The notes: generated by a model not told the origin, from the letters alone. A stretch of 64,000 nucleotides of DNA from Flavobacterium psychrotolerans (GCF_003097635.1 NZ_QCZI01000003.1:1-64000); one strand, 5' to 3'. Shown: positions 45,880-55,240, numbered from the stretch's first letter. A program made the numbers and translations.

Positions 45880-46461
45880 CTATTCTTTATTTTTTAACGC
45901 TTCGGTGATTTCGTTCATTTTTTGGACTTTTTCCTCAAAATTCCCTTTCAGCGTTTTGCGATATTCGTTCAGGTTTTCGACCATTTTATTGATATCCTCC
46001 GGAATAACTTCTTCAAAAAACTCCCGTAATCTTTTGGCTGTCGTAGGCGATTTGCCGTTTGTTGAAATGGCTATTTTGACGTTTCCTTTGGTTACAATTC
46101 CACCCAAATAATAATCACATAAATCAGGCGTATCTGCAATGTTACAAATCAGATATCTTTTTCGGGACAAATCGAACACTCGTTTATTGACTTTCAAATC
46201 ATCTGTACACGCTATCACCATGTGGCGTTTGCGAAGCATCTTTTTCTTGAACTTTTTTTGAATCAAGGTAACGGAAGGATGTTCTTGTACCAAAGTTTCT
46301 AATTCTGGTAAAAAATTTGGCGCCACCACCTCGACATTAGCATTTGGGCTCGATTTTAATAGGAAAGATAATTTTTCCAACGCCACATTTCCTCCACCTA
46401 CAATCAACACATTCAGGTTTTGTAGTTTTAGAAAAACTGGATATAATTCGTTACGTTCCAC
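45880..46461 (-). CDS. Precorrin-2 dehydrogenase / sirohydrochlorin ferrochelatase
   Basis: 193 residues, similar to the N-terminal part of CysG or Met8p. NVLIVGGGNVALEKLSFLL is the NAD motif, ACTDDLKVNKRVF and CNIADTPDLCDYYLGGIVTKGNVKIAISTNGKSPTTAKRLREF are the characteristic middle region with the catalytic Asp. It makes siroheme for the sulfite reductase. The start is a GTG that overlaps the TAG stop of the sulfite reductase gene by one base. No uroporphyrinogen-III methyltransferase gene is in the window. Confidence 0.9.
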   Translation of the reverse strand: MERNELYPVFLKLQNLNVLIVGGGNVALEKLSFLLKSSPNANVEVVAPNFLPELETLVQEHPSVTLIQKKFKKKMLRKRHMVIACTDDLKVNKRVFDLSRKRYLICNIADTPDLCDYYLGGIVTKGNVKIAISTNGKSPTTAKRLREFFEEVIPEDINKMVENLNEYRKTLKGNFEEKVQKMNEITEALKNKE

Positions 46462-48551
46462 TATACTTTTGCTAAATCTTTTGCTCTGTATTTTTCTATA
46501 TTTTGAAAGAAGGCGATTCCTTCTTGAATATATTTTTGTGCAAACGCTTCAGAAGGTTCATTCGCTTTGATTTGATATACTAAATCTTTGAACGTTGAAT
46601 CCAACTCGATTTTATCGCTTTCGATGAAAACGGTGTCAAACAAATCGATAATTCCTGCATGGTGATTTGTTTTTTGGTTTTCAGCAAGCAATAATGCTTT
46701 AGCACCGTTTACAAATCCGGCATACGTCAAATAAATAGCATCTGACCATTTTCCTTCTTCAAAAGCTTCTTGCGCAAAAGTCAATTTATCTTTAGCCTCA
46801 AATATCAAAGTGGCCACTAAATCAATAACTACTCCTGCACATTCTCCTACTCCAACTGCTTTTACGTAGTTATCGGCATTTCCCCAATCTACAAAATCAG
46901 CTTCGGTAAGATTAGTCAAATCAGCTAATGGTTTCAAAAATTCATAGAAATATTTCTCTCCTTTGGCATCGTAATAATCCAAGAATGATTGTCCTTTTCC
47001 ATTGGCATCAAAATCATTTAAGATATAACGCAATGCATCTGGTCCTCTTCTACTTGGAATTTTGATTACTTTGTCAGAAAAACGTCCTACTCCATTTCCT
47101 AAATTTCCTCCACCTAATAATACCTGAAGTGCTGGAGCAACTAGTTTTCCTGAATTGATAGACATTCCCTGGAAACCAATTTCGGACATATTGTGTTGTC
47201 CGCAGGCATTCATACAACCGCTAATTTTTATAGCGATTTCTTGATTGTTGCTGTATTGTGGGTATTCTGTTTTTAATACTCTTTCTAATTCATCTGCAAT
47301 ACCAGTACTACTTGCGATACCTAAATTACAGGTATCCGTTCCCGGACAAGCCGTGATATCTCCGATAGTATCATATCCTAAAGCAACAAAATCTAATTTG
47401 GCTAATTCTTGGTAAAAAAACGCTAGATTTTCTTCTTTAATATTACGTAAAACGATGTTTTGTCTTAATGAAAAACGCAATTCATTAGCGCCATAATTTT
47501 TAATCAAATCGGCTAATAATTTTGCTTTGTCTGTATAAAAATCTCCTAAAAGTACTTTAATGCCAATAGCTACATATCCTGCTTGTTTTTGTGCAATCAC
47601 ATTCGATTTTTTCCAAGCTTCAAAAGCATCTACATCGTCAATTGTTACTGATGGCACAGCTAACAAAGGTTCAGCAATTGGTCCTTCAAAAGCGGTAGTA
47701 TCTATTTCGTATGTATGAAACGGCAAAGCTTTTTTCTCTTCGTCAACCAAACGCAAAAACTCGTCACGCCCTAGGTCTTTGATTAAAAACTTCATACGTG
47801 CTTTCAAACGTTTTGCTCTTTCTCCGTGACGGTCAAAAACTCTAATTATACCTTCGGCAGTTGGGATAATTTGGTTAACCGGTACAAATTCTGAAAGCAA
47901 TTCAGCGTGACTTGGTTGAGAGCCTAAACCACCAGCAAACATTATTTTGAAACCTTTTTCGCCATTTACAATTTTTGGAATAAATCCTAAATCGTGTAAA
48001 TAACTCAACGCAGTATCTTTATCAGAAGAGGAGAATGAAATTTTGAACTTACGTCCCATTTCCTGACAAATTGGGTTACGCAATAAATATTCAAATAAAC
48101 CGTGTGCATAAGGCGATACATCAAAAGGCTCATCAACATCTACACCAGCTAATTCACTTCCTGTGATATTACGCACTGTGTTTCCACAGGCTTCTCTCAA
48201 AGTGATATCATCTTTGGCCAACTCAGACCAAAGCTCAGGAGTTCTATCTAAACTCACATAGTGAATTTGAATATCCTGACGGGTAGTAATGTGTAAACGT
48301 CCCGTAGAATATTTATCAGATACTTCAGTAATTCTCTTTAATTGCTCGCTAGTCACTTTTCCGTATGGTAATTTAATACGAATCATTTGCACGCCTTCTT
48401 GACGCTGACCGTAAATACCACGTGCCAAACGAAGACTACGAAAACGCTCATCGTCAATTTGTCCACTTCGGAAAGAATGAATTTTTTTCTCTAAATCGAT
48501 AATCTCTTTTTGAACAATCGGGTCTTCTATTTCGGTTCTAAAACTTTGCAT
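46461..48551 (-). CDS. Siroheme sulfite reductase with C-terminal HEPN domain
   Basis: 696 residues. Residues about 1-550 form a ferredoxin-type sulfite/nitrite reductase; Cys402, Cys408, Cys446 and Cys450 (ACPGTDTC and ISGCMNAC) bind the 4Fe-4S/siroheme centre. The last 120 residues (EAKDKLTFAQEAFEEGKWSDAIYLTYAGF, NHHAGIIDLFD) are a HEPN-type helical domain. It reduces sulfite to sulfide. Sulfite is favoured over nitrite because the neighbours are cysN, cysD and cysH. Confidence 0.92.
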   Translation of the reverse strand: MQSFRTEIEDPIVQKEIIDLEKKIHSFRSGQIDDERFRSLRLARGIYGQRQEGVQMIRIKLPYGKVTSEQLKRITEVSDKYSTGRLHITTRQDIQIHYVSLDRTPELWSELAKDDITLREACGNTVRNITGSELAGVDVDEPFDVSPYAHGLFEYLLRNPICQEMGRKFKISFSSSDKDTALSYLHDLGFIPKIVNGEKGFKIMFAGGLGSQPSHAELLSEFVPVNQIIPTAEGIIRVFDRHGERAKRLKARMKFLIKDLGRDEFLRLVDEEKKALPFHTYEIDTTAFEGPIAEPLLAVPSVTIDDVDAFEAWKKSNVIAQKQAGYVAIGIKVLLGDFYTDKAKLLADLIKNYGANELRFSLRQNIVLRNIKEENLAFFYQELAKLDFVALGYDTIGDITACPGTDTCNLGIASSTGIADELERVLKTEYPQYSNNQEIAIKISGCMNACGQHNMSEIGFQGMSINSGKLVAPALQVLLGGGNLGNGVGRFSDKVIKIPSRRGPDALRYILNDFDANGKGQSFLDYYDAKGEKYFYEFLKPLADLTNLTEADFVDWGNADNYVKAVGVGECAGVVIDLVATLIFEAKDKLTFAQEAFEEGKWSDAIYLTYAGFVNGAKALLLAENQKTNHHAGIIDLFDTVFIESDKIELDSTFKDLVYQIKANEPSEAFAQKYIQEGIAFFQNIEKYRAKDLAKV

Positions 48552-48639
48552 CTTTTTTAGCTTTTTAGCTATTGGCTTTGGGCTTTTAGCTGTTAATCTA
48601 TATCTTTTTAACTTATTTATTTTCTAGCAAAAGCTAAAA

Positions 48640-49884
48640 TTATTTTATAAAACCAACTCCTGCTGTTGTGTTGGTTGCAGCATCTATTAAGATGAAAGCT
48701 CCGTTGGATTTATTATCCGTGTAAGCATCAAAATAAATGGCTTTGCTCAATTTAATAGTTACTTCTCCAATTTCATTTATAGCTAATTGAGTCGCTGACG
48801 TTGTTCCTGAATAATCGGTTGCGATTACGTTTTTTACACTGTCAATTTTGGCCAAAACTCTATTGGTGTTGTGCTGTACAAAATATTTTGCACCTGCCAC
48901 TAATTTTTTACTGTCCATCCAACAAACGGTTGTCGTAATGTCTTTTTCAATTTTAGGAAGCTCGCTAGATTTTACAATCATATCGCCTCTTGTCACATTA
49001 ATATCATTTTCTAATTCAATCGTGATTGAGGAACCTGCCGTAGCTTCGTCAAATTGCTTATCAAAAAAGTGAATATTAGTCACTTTCGATTCTGTCAAGG
49101 AAGGAAGTACGGTTACAGCATCTCCCACTTTGATATTGTTTCCATATAATTTTCCGGCATATCCTCTAAAATCGTGATACTCCTCGGTTTTTGGTCGGAT
49201 TACAGTTTGAACCGGGAAACGAGCTTGCCCATTATCGTAAACATCTTTTGATTCCAACCCTTCCAAATGTTGCAGGATAGTTTGCCCAGTATACCAAGGC
49301 ATTTTTCCTAATGTTTCCACCACATTATCTCCTGTTAAAGCACTCAACGGAATATAACTTACGTTTTGTTCTTTGTAGGCACTTTTTGCATTCAATGCTT
49401 GAAAATCAGCTTTGATTTTGTTGTACACTTCTTCCGAATAGTTCACTAAATCCATTTTGTTTACCGCAACAATCACATCTTTTACTCTCAATAAATTATT
49501 GATAAAAAAGTGACGGTACGTTTGCTCAATAACTCCTTTACGGGCATCAATCAAAATGATGGATACTTGTGAAGTCGAAGCTCCGGTAACCATGTTACGC
49601 GTATATTCTACGTGACCCGGAGTATCGGCAATAATGTAACTTTTCTTTGCAGTCGAAAAATAAATATGAGCCACATCAATCGTTATTCCTTGTTCTCTCT
49701 CGGCAACCAAACCATCAGTAGCCAAAGAAAAATCTAAATAATCGTATCCTTTTTGCTTGCTGCTTTTTTCTATTGCTTCTAATTTATCGGTAGTCAACGA
49801 TTGTGTATCGTACAATAATCTTCCGATTAAAGTACTTTTTCCGTCATCTACACTTCCTGCTGTCGCTATTTTTAAAACTTCCAT
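48640..49884 (-). CDS. cysN: Sulfate adenylyltransferase, GTPase subunit 1
   Basis: 414 residues. G1 GSVDDGKSTLIGRLL, effector EREQGITIDVAH, G3 DTPGHVEY and G4 NKMDL are present, followed by EF-Tu-like domains II and III. GTP hydrolysis drives formation of APS by CysD. No APS kinase domain (CysC) is fused. It is separated from cysD by a DUF2490 gene. Confidence 0.94.
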   Translation of the reverse strand: MEVLKIATAGSVDDGKSTLIGRLLYDTQSLTTDKLEAIEKSSKQKGYDYLDFSLATDGLVAEREQGITIDVAHIYFSTAKKSYIIADTPGHVEYTRNMVTGASTSQVSIILIDARKGVIEQTYRHFFINNLLRVKDVIVAVNKMDLVNYSEEVYNKIKADFQALNAKSAYKEQNVSYIPLSALTGDNVVETLGKMPWYTGQTILQHLEGLESKDVYDNGQARFPVQTVIRPKTEEYHDFRGYAGKLYGNNIKVGDAVTVLPSLTESKVTNIHFFDKQFDEATAGSSITIELENDINVTRGDMIVKSSELPKIEKDITTTVCWMDSKKLVAGAKYFVQHNTNRVLAKIDSVKNVIATDYSGTTSATQLAINEIGEVTIKLSKAIYFDAYTDNKSNGAFILIDAATNTTAGVGFIK

Positions 49885-49966
49885 TTATTTGATTGTTTGT
49901 TGTTGATTTTCAAACTCTAAAATCAACTTTATTTATTTTTATTTTCTAAAACCTAAAAATTAACTC

Positions 49967-50707
49967 CTAACTGTGTAATTTTATTTTATGATAAAAAGTT
50001 ATTCTAAATATGTCTCTATTATAATAATCTACTCCACTTACTCTTTGTTGGTAACTATTTAAGTAACCCGCCTCTATTGCGAAAATTTTATTAATACAAT
50101 ATTGCAAAGCCACATAAATTCTGTTTTGATCAAACTTGTTTTTAATTACTTCGCTTCCGGCATTAAACATTATTTCGTCTGCAAGTACTGCTTTTAGAGA
50201 TTGTTTTACATTTTTCCACAAAACATAATCTCCTTGTATCCTATAACGAAATCGCAATGCAAATGTGGTTCCGCCTTTCAGCCCCTGACTATCAAAATTT
50301 CGAAAAAATCGTTCTTCTGTTTGACATCTGTGATTCAGATTTATTTTCCCTAAACTCCGTTTCAATGTTATGTCTTGAAGCGCCCTATATTCGGGTTTAT
50401 TAAATCCTGAATCGACATCAGGATTTTGAGTTGCCACCGAAAAATAAGCAAAACCAGAACCTAACTCTACGGAATCAGTAATTTTATATTTTCCCTGAAC
50501 TCTCGCAACAAACAAATTTTGCGCAATCGGCTCTATAAAAATCCTGTTATCAAACTCCGAATGAATAGACCATTTTTTATCTAATTCTAATAGATTGTAA
50601 TATCGTGTCCAAACCAAGCTTTGATGATCTACATTCTTCTCAGCTTGAGCAAATAAAATAAAATTACTTAAAATAAGGAAAAAGAACAGCAAAATGTTTT
50701 TTATCAT
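49967..50707 (-). CDS. DUF2490 outer-membrane beta-barrel protein
   Basis: About 246 residues from the ATG at 50707; a longer frame would overlap cysD. A signal peptide ends NFILFAQAE. The rest is beta-strand-rich with alternating hydrophobic residues (LVWTRYYNLLELDKKWSIHSEFDNRIF) and ends in an aromatic/hydrophobic strand, as in DUF2490 barrels. It lies in the sulfate operon between cysD (5-base gap) and cysN, which suggests a link with sulfur uptake, such as an outer-membrane channel. This is inference only. Confidence 0.85.
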   Translation of the reverse strand: MIKNILLFFFLILSNFILFAQAEKNVDHQSLVWTRYYNLLELDKKWSIHSEFDNRIFIEPIAQNLFVARVQGKYKITDSVELGSGFAYFSVATQNPDVDSGFNKPEYRALQDITLKRSLGKINLNHRCQTEERFFRNFDSQGLKGGTTFALRFRYRIQGDYVLWKNVKQSLKAVLADEIMFNAGSEVIKNKFDQNRIYVALQYCINKIFAIEAGYLNSYQQRVSGVDYYNRDIFRITFYHKIKLHS

Positions 50708-50711
50708 TATT

Positions 50712-51611
50712 CTAAAAATACCCTTGTTGTTTTCTTTTTTCCATAGCAGCCTCAGAACGTTTGTCATCGATTCTGGCTCCCCTTTCAGAAATGGTAGAAG
50801 AACGAATTTCCCCAACTACTTCCGCAATTGTTGCCGCATACGAATCTACCGCAGCTGTACAGCTCATATCTCCAACTGTTCTAAAACGAACAATTCTTTC
50901 TTCAATTTCTTCGTCTTCTTCTTGGTAAACAAAAGGAGAATGTGACCAAATCATTCCGTCTCTTATGAATACTTTACGTTTGTGCGAAAAGTAAATGGAG
51001 GGAATTTCGATTTGCTCTTGTTCAATATAACTCCAAACATCTAATTCTGTCCAGTTCGAAATTGGAAAAACACGTACGTTTTGACCATTTTCAATTTTTC
51101 CATTCAAAAGATCAAACAACTCAGGACGTTGGTTTTTTTCATCCCATTGACCAAAATCATCACGAACAGAGAAAATACGTTCTTTTGCTCTTGCTTTTTC
51201 CTCGTCTCTGCGAGCACCCCCAATACAAGCATCAAATTTAAATTCTTCGATAGCATCCAAAAGTGTTGTTGTTTGTAAACTGTTTCTACTTGAATATTTA
51301 CCCGTTTCTTCTACTACTTTACCTTCGTCAATAGCATCTTGTACATTACGAACAATTAATTCCAATCCTAATTCAGCCACCAATCTATCTCTAAATTCAA
51401 TAGTTTCAGGAAAGTTATGTCCTGTATCTACATGCAACAATGGAAAAGGAATTTTGGCAGGGAAAAATGCTTTCTGTGCTAATCTAACCAATGTGATTGA
51501 ATCTTTACCGCCTGAAAAAAGCAAAACGGGTTTATCAAATTGAGAAATTACTTCCCTGAATATGTAAATTGCTTCGCTTTCTAAAGCATTTGTTTTTAAT
51601 ATTGTGCTCAT
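50712..51611 (-). CDS. cysD: Sulfate adenylyltransferase subunit 2
   Basis: 299 residues. PP-loop LLFSGGKDSITLVRLAQKAF, HVDTGHNFPETIEFRD, RRDEEKARAKERIFSVRD and WTELDVWSYI are CysD motifs. It joins sulfate and ATP to APS with CysN. Confidence 0.95.
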   Translation of the reverse strand: MSTILKTNALESEAIYIFREVISQFDKPVLLFSGGKDSITLVRLAQKAFFPAKIPFPLLHVDTGHNFPETIEFRDRLVAELGLELIVRNVQDAIDEGKVVEETGKYSSRNSLQTTTLLDAIEEFKFDACIGGARRDEEKARAKERIFSVRDDFGQWDEKNQRPELFDLLNGKIENGQNVRVFPISNWTELDVWSYIEQEQIEIPSIYFSHKRKVFIRDGMIWSHSPFVYQEEDEEIEERIVRFRTVGDMSCTAAVDSYAATIAEVVGEIRSSTISERGARIDDKRSEAAMEKRKQQGYF

Positions 51612-51636
51612 ATTGTTTATGTTTTCCCCTCCCCGA

Positions 51637-51654
51637 CCCTCCCCAAAGGGGAGG
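51637..51654. repeat. GC-rich palindrome CCTCCCC/GGGGAGG, copy 1
   Basis: CCCTCCCC-AAA-GGGGAGG followed by AAGACTGGACGGAG in the cysH-cysD gap. A second copy with the same layout lies at 55690-55708 beside osmC. Confidence 0.82.
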
Positions 51655-51704
51655 AAGACTGGACGGAGTTTCTTTCGTTTATTTCTATTTTTAATTCTAT
51701 TTCC

Positions 51705-52430
51705 CTACTTAGTTCCCCCTTCGGGGGCTAGGGGGCTGTGCAAACCACATTCTTTATGACTGGATTCCCAAGACCATCTTCCCGCTCTGATGTCTTCGCC
51801 TTCGGCTATAGCTCTTGTACAAGGAGCGCAACCAATGCTTACAAACCCTTTTTTGTGTAAAGCGTTTTGTGGAACATTATTATCATCAATATATTTTTGT
51901 ACTTCGGTCAAAGTCCATTTCAATAATGGATTAAATTTGATAATATTAAAATGAGCATCATATTCAAAAACAGCCAAATCATTTCTGTTTTCTGATTGTT
52001 CTGCACGTAAACCGGTAATCCAAATTTCATTTCCTTTTAATGCTTTAGTCAAAGGCGCTACTTTTCGAATAAAACAACATTCTTTTCTATTCTCAACTGA
52101 TTCGTAGAAACTGTTTGGGCCTTTTTTATTTAATAACTCTTCCACAGACCTAGCTTCCGGAAAATAGGTTTTAATGTCTATTTTATATTTTTTCAATGTC
52201 TTATGAAAAACATCATACGTTTCTTGAAATAATCTTCCAGTATCCAAAGTAAAAATGGTAATTGGCAAATCATTTTTGGCAATTAAAGCCGTAATCACCT
52301 GATCTTCCTGTCCAAAAGAAGTCGAAAAAACCACTTTATCCTTGTATTCATTAGCTAAAAAAGCCAAAGTCTCTTCAATCGAAAAGGTAGCTGTTTTTTC
52401 TAATAAAGTATTTACTATTTCTGCGCTCAT
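51705..52430 (-). CDS. cysH: Assimilatory APS/PAPS reductase, Fe-S type
   Basis: 241 residues. PP-loop-like FSTSFGQEDQVI, Cys118-Cys119 (ECCFIRK) and Cys201-x-x-Cys204 (CAPC) form the 4Fe-4S ligand set of APS-using reductases; Cys228 in KECGLH is the catalytic Cys. The Fe-S ligands and the absence of a cysC gene suggest that it reduces APS directly. The final residues after ECGLH (SPLAPEGGTK) are encoded by a CCCCCTAG/CCCCCGAAGGGGG repeat and look recruited. The start overlaps the TauE stop by one base. Confidence 0.92.
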   Translation of the reverse strand: MSAEIVNTLLEKTATFSIEETLAFLANEYKDKVVFSTSFGQEDQVITALIAKNDLPITIFTLDTGRLFQETYDVFHKTLKKYKIDIKTYFPEARSVEELLNKKGPNSFYESVENRKECCFIRKVAPLTKALKGNEIWITGLRAEQSENRNDLAVFEYDAHFNIIKFNPLLKWTLTEVQKYIDDNNVPQNALHKKGFVSIGCAPCTRAIAEGEDIRAGRWSWESSHKECGLHSPLAPEGGTK

Positions 52431-53332
52431 TATAATAATTTAGATAATGTTCTTAAACTCAAAATAATAATTAATATCCCAACTGCTATCATCATCGGTT
52501 TTCTTTTGATTTTATTGACAAAATAAGCTCCTAGTGGGGCCGCAATTACTCCTCCCAAAATCAAACCGATAATTACTTGCCAGCCATGTATTCCCCCAAA
52601 AAGCATGAATGTAATTCCACTTGCAAAAGAAACGGCAAATTCTGCGGCATTTACGGATCCAATAGTGTAACGAGGATTTCTGCCGCGTCCCAATAATGTG
52701 GATGTTACAATTGGCCCCCAACCGCCACCGCCAACAGCATCCATAAATCCACCGAATGAAGCCAAAAGATCTAATCTTTTTGTTTTCTTTTTTACGATGT
52801 TCTTCACCAATGCTTTCTTGATAATAATACAAGCCAATACCATCATGTAAACTGCTATAAAAGGCTTAATCACATCTCCATCAATCACATCCGAAAGTAA
52901 ATATGCCCCTGTAATTGAGCCCAAAACTCCTGGAATCAAAAGGTGTTTTACCAGTTTTTTATTGATATTCCCAAACCGATGATGTGAAATTGCCGATGCG
53001 CCCGTAGTAAACATTTCAGCAACATGAACCCCTGTACTACTAATAACTGGGGGCACTCCGTATGCCAATAAAAAAGAAGTCGATGTTGCACCATACCCCA
53101 TACCTAAAGTTCCATCTACCAATTGAGCAAAAATCCCAATACAGAAAAAGATTAAAAATTCCCGATTGAATCCTGAAATAAACCCAACCCAAGTAAATTC
53201 AGCATAGTGATTGTATGCTAGAATTGAGATTAGGCCAACTAACAAAACAACAGGAATTATTACCCATAAACGTTCCTTAAAAGTAACCCTCTGTTTTATT
53301 GTATCACCATTTATTACTACTTCTTTATTCAT
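52430..53332 (-). CDS. TauE/SafE-family sulfite exporter or sulfate permease
   Basis: 300 residues with about eight hydrophobic segments. FAQLVDGTLGMGYGATSTSFLLAYG and AVGGGGWGPIVTSTLLGRG are the two repeat motifs of the family. As first gene of the cys operon, it may import sulfate or export sulfite. The direction of transport cannot be told from sequence. Confidence 0.87.
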   Translation of the reverse strand: MNKEVVINGDTIKQRVTFKERLWVIIPVVLLVGLISILAYNHYAEFTWVGFISGFNREFLIFFCIGIFAQLVDGTLGMGYGATSTSFLLAYGVPPVISSTGVHVAEMFTTGASAISHHRFGNINKKLVKHLLIPGVLGSITGAYLLSDVIDGDVIKPFIAVYMMVLACIIIKKALVKNIVKKKTKRLDLLASFGGFMDAVGGGGWGPIVTSTLLGRGRNPRYTIGSVNAAEFAVSFASGITFMLFGGIHGWQVIIGLILGGVIAAPLGAYFVNKIKRKPMMIAVGILIIILSLRTLSKLL

Positions 53333-53374
53333 TTTTTCTAATGCTTTTTTTATTTGTTTTAAAATCTATTACCC

Positions 53375-53396
53375 TATCGGCATAGTGGATTAAAGT
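53375..53396. promoter_or_regulatory. Candidate operator dyad of the cys operon
   Basis: CTATTACCCTATCGGCATAG on the plus strand reads CTAT-N12-ATAG on both strands. It lies just downstream of the promoter at 53398-53426, where a repressor would block transcription. The Rrf2 regulator gene beginning at 53858 is the natural candidate. Confidence 0.45.
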
Positions 53397-53397
53397 G

Positions 53398-53426
53398 CAA
53401 AAATAATACTTTTTTATAAATTACAA
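53398..53426 (-). promoter_or_regulatory. Promoter of the cys operon
   Basis: On the minus strand TATTTTTG (53398-53405) follows TTG (53424-53426) with an 18-base spacer, about 65 bases before the TauE start. Confidence 0.72.
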
Positions 53427-53441
53427 AACTTATTTTTGAAT

Positions 53442-53858
53442 TTATTGATTAAATGAGATGTCAGCAAGGGAATTGTTTTCTAGGATCATCAAAGTGTTGT
53501 CGCGAACTTCAGTCATCAATTTATGGACTGAACAATTTACCTCATCAACACAATCCTCACATTTTTCATAAAAGTTATGACTTACGCATGGCAAAAGCGC
53601 AATGGGACCTTCCAGAATTCGGTACACATTAGCCATATTAATGTCTTTAGGGTCCTTTATCAAATAATACCCTCCCCCTTTTCCTTTTTTGGCACCCAAA
53701 AAACCCGAATGGCGCAGGAGCAACAAAATACTTTCTAAAAACTTAATCGAAATGTTTTCACTTTTTGCAATTTCAGCAATAGCAACGGGCGTTAGATCTT
53801 CTTGGCGCGCCAAAAAGGTCAGTGCTTTGATTCCGTATTTTGTTTTCTTTGAGAGCAT
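53442..53858 (-). CDS. Rrf2-family transcriptional regulator
   Basis: About 138 residues from the ATG at 53858; an in-frame extension to 53912 is not needed. The N-terminus KTKYGIKALTFLARQ and the winged helix (IAEIAKSENISIKFLESILLLLRHSGFLGAKKGKGGGYYL) match Rrf2/CymR/IscR. The effector region has four Cys (PCVSHNFYEKCEDCVDEVNC), suitable for an Fe-S cluster or thiol sensing. Lying between the met and cys operons, it probably controls sulfur assimilation. IscR and NsrR roles are alternatives. Confidence 0.88.
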   Translation of the reverse strand: MLSKKTKYGIKALTFLARQEDLTPVAIAEIAKSENISIKFLESILLLLRHSGFLGAKKGKGGGYYLIKDPKDINMANVYRILEGPIALLPCVSHNFYEKCEDCVDEVNCSVHKLMTEVRDNTLMILENNSLADISFNQ

Positions 53859-54030
53859 GACTTGATTTAATATTATATAATGACGATTAAAGTTTTTTGA
53901 TGTAAAAATCAAAACACCTTGCTTTACAACAAAAATATAGTTTTTGATTTAAAAATAACAAATGAAGATTAACGATTATTGAGGCATTTTAATTCTGCCC
54001 TCAAAAATAAATAATCTAAATCAAAAATCT

Positions 54031-55203
54031 TTAAGAAAGTGCCTGCTCCAAATCTGCAATTAAATCTTTCACGGTTTCCAAACCTACAGAAACTCGCACC
54101 AACCCTTCAGTGATTCCAACAGATAATTTTTCTTCAACAGACAATTTACTGTGTGTTGTTGATGCTGGATGCGTAACAATAGTTCTGGTATCACCAATGT
54201 TTGCCGATAGCGTACAGAGTTTTATTCTATTCAAAAATTGTCGTCCTGCTTCGATTCCGCCTTTGATTTCAAATGCAATAATGTTGCCTCCCAAAAGCAT
54301 TTGTTTTTTAGCAATTTCATACTTCGGATGCGATTTTAAAAACGGATATTTCACGCTGTTAACATTCGGATGATTTTCTAAAAATTCGGCAACTTTTAAG
54401 GCATTTTCGCAGTGTCTTTCGACACGAACGGCTAATGTTTCTAAACTTTTAGACAATACCCAAGCATTAAAAGGTGACAATGCCGGTCCTGTATTTCTGG
54501 AGAACAAGTAAATTTGACGAATCAAATCTTCGCTTCCTACGGTAACTCCGCCTAAAACTCGTCCTTGTCCGTCAATTAATTTTGTAGCAGAATGGATAAC
54601 CAAATGCGCTCCCCATTTTATAGGTTGTTGAATATATGGTGTTGCAAAACAGTTGTCGATTATTAAAATCAAATTGTGCTTTTTGGCAATAGCACCAAGC
54701 AATTCCAAATCAATCACATCAACACCAGGATTCGTTGGAGATTCCGCATAGAGAATTTTAGTATTAGGCTTGATAAAACTCTCGATGGTTTCTGGTTTAT
54801 TGATGTCAAAATACGAAGTTTCAATCTTCCATTTTGGGAAATACGTCATAAACAAGGCATGAGTCGAACCAAATACACTTCCCGCAGAAACAATATGATC
54901 CCCTGAACTCAACAAAGCAGCAAAAGTAGAATAGATTGCCGCCATTCCCGTTGCAAAAGCATAACCAGCTTCTGCTCCTTCCATTATGCAGATTTTATCA
55001 ACAAATTCTGTCGTATTAGGGTTGCTGAAACGACTGTAAATATTGCGTTCTTTTTCTTCCGTAAAAGAAGCACGCATATCTTCGGCATCTTCAAATACAA
55101 AACTGGAGGATAAATATAAAGGCACAGAATGCTCTTGATATTGCGATCTTTCTAATTGGGTGCGTATGGCTTGGGTTTCAAAACCAAATTCTTGTTCGTT
55201 CAT
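54031..55203 (-). CDS. metZ: Cys/Met-metabolism PLP enzyme, probably O-succinyl/acetylhomoserine sulfhydrylase
   Basis: 390 residues. SSFVFEDAEDMRASF, YSRFSNPNTTEF, VIHSATKLIDGQGRVLGG (PLP lysine) and HPASTTHSKLS define the trans-sulfuration family; the sequence is closest in form to MetZ. It would make homocysteine from an activated homoserine and sulfide. The MetX domain upstream and the second sulfhydrylase at 59825-61105 share the pathway, so the two may differ in substrate. Cystathionine gamma-synthase is an alternative. Confidence 0.87.
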   Translation of the reverse strand: MNEQEFGFETQAIRTQLERSQYQEHSVPLYLSSSFVFEDAEDMRASFTEEKERNIYSRFSNPNTTEFVDKICIMEGAEAGYAFATGMAAIYSTFAALLSSGDHIVSAGSVFGSTHALFMTYFPKWKIETSYFDINKPETIESFIKPNTKILYAESPTNPGVDVIDLELLGAIAKKHNLILIIDNCFATPYIQQPIKWGAHLVIHSATKLIDGQGRVLGGVTVGSEDLIRQIYLFSRNTGPALSPFNAWVLSKSLETLAVRVERHCENALKVAEFLENHPNVNSVKYPFLKSHPKYEIAKKQMLLGGNIIAFEIKGGIEAGRQFLNRIKLCTLSANIGDTRTIVTHPASTTHSKLSVEEKLSVGITEGLVRVSVGLETVKDLIADLEQALS

Positions 55204-55240
55204 TGTAATTGTTTAAAAAAATTAAAGTTGATGGAATTGA

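Noticed and set aside
53842-53912. Longer N-terminus of the Rrf2 regulator.
   Set aside because: The extra 18 residues have no match to the family, whose start at the ATG 53858 fits well.
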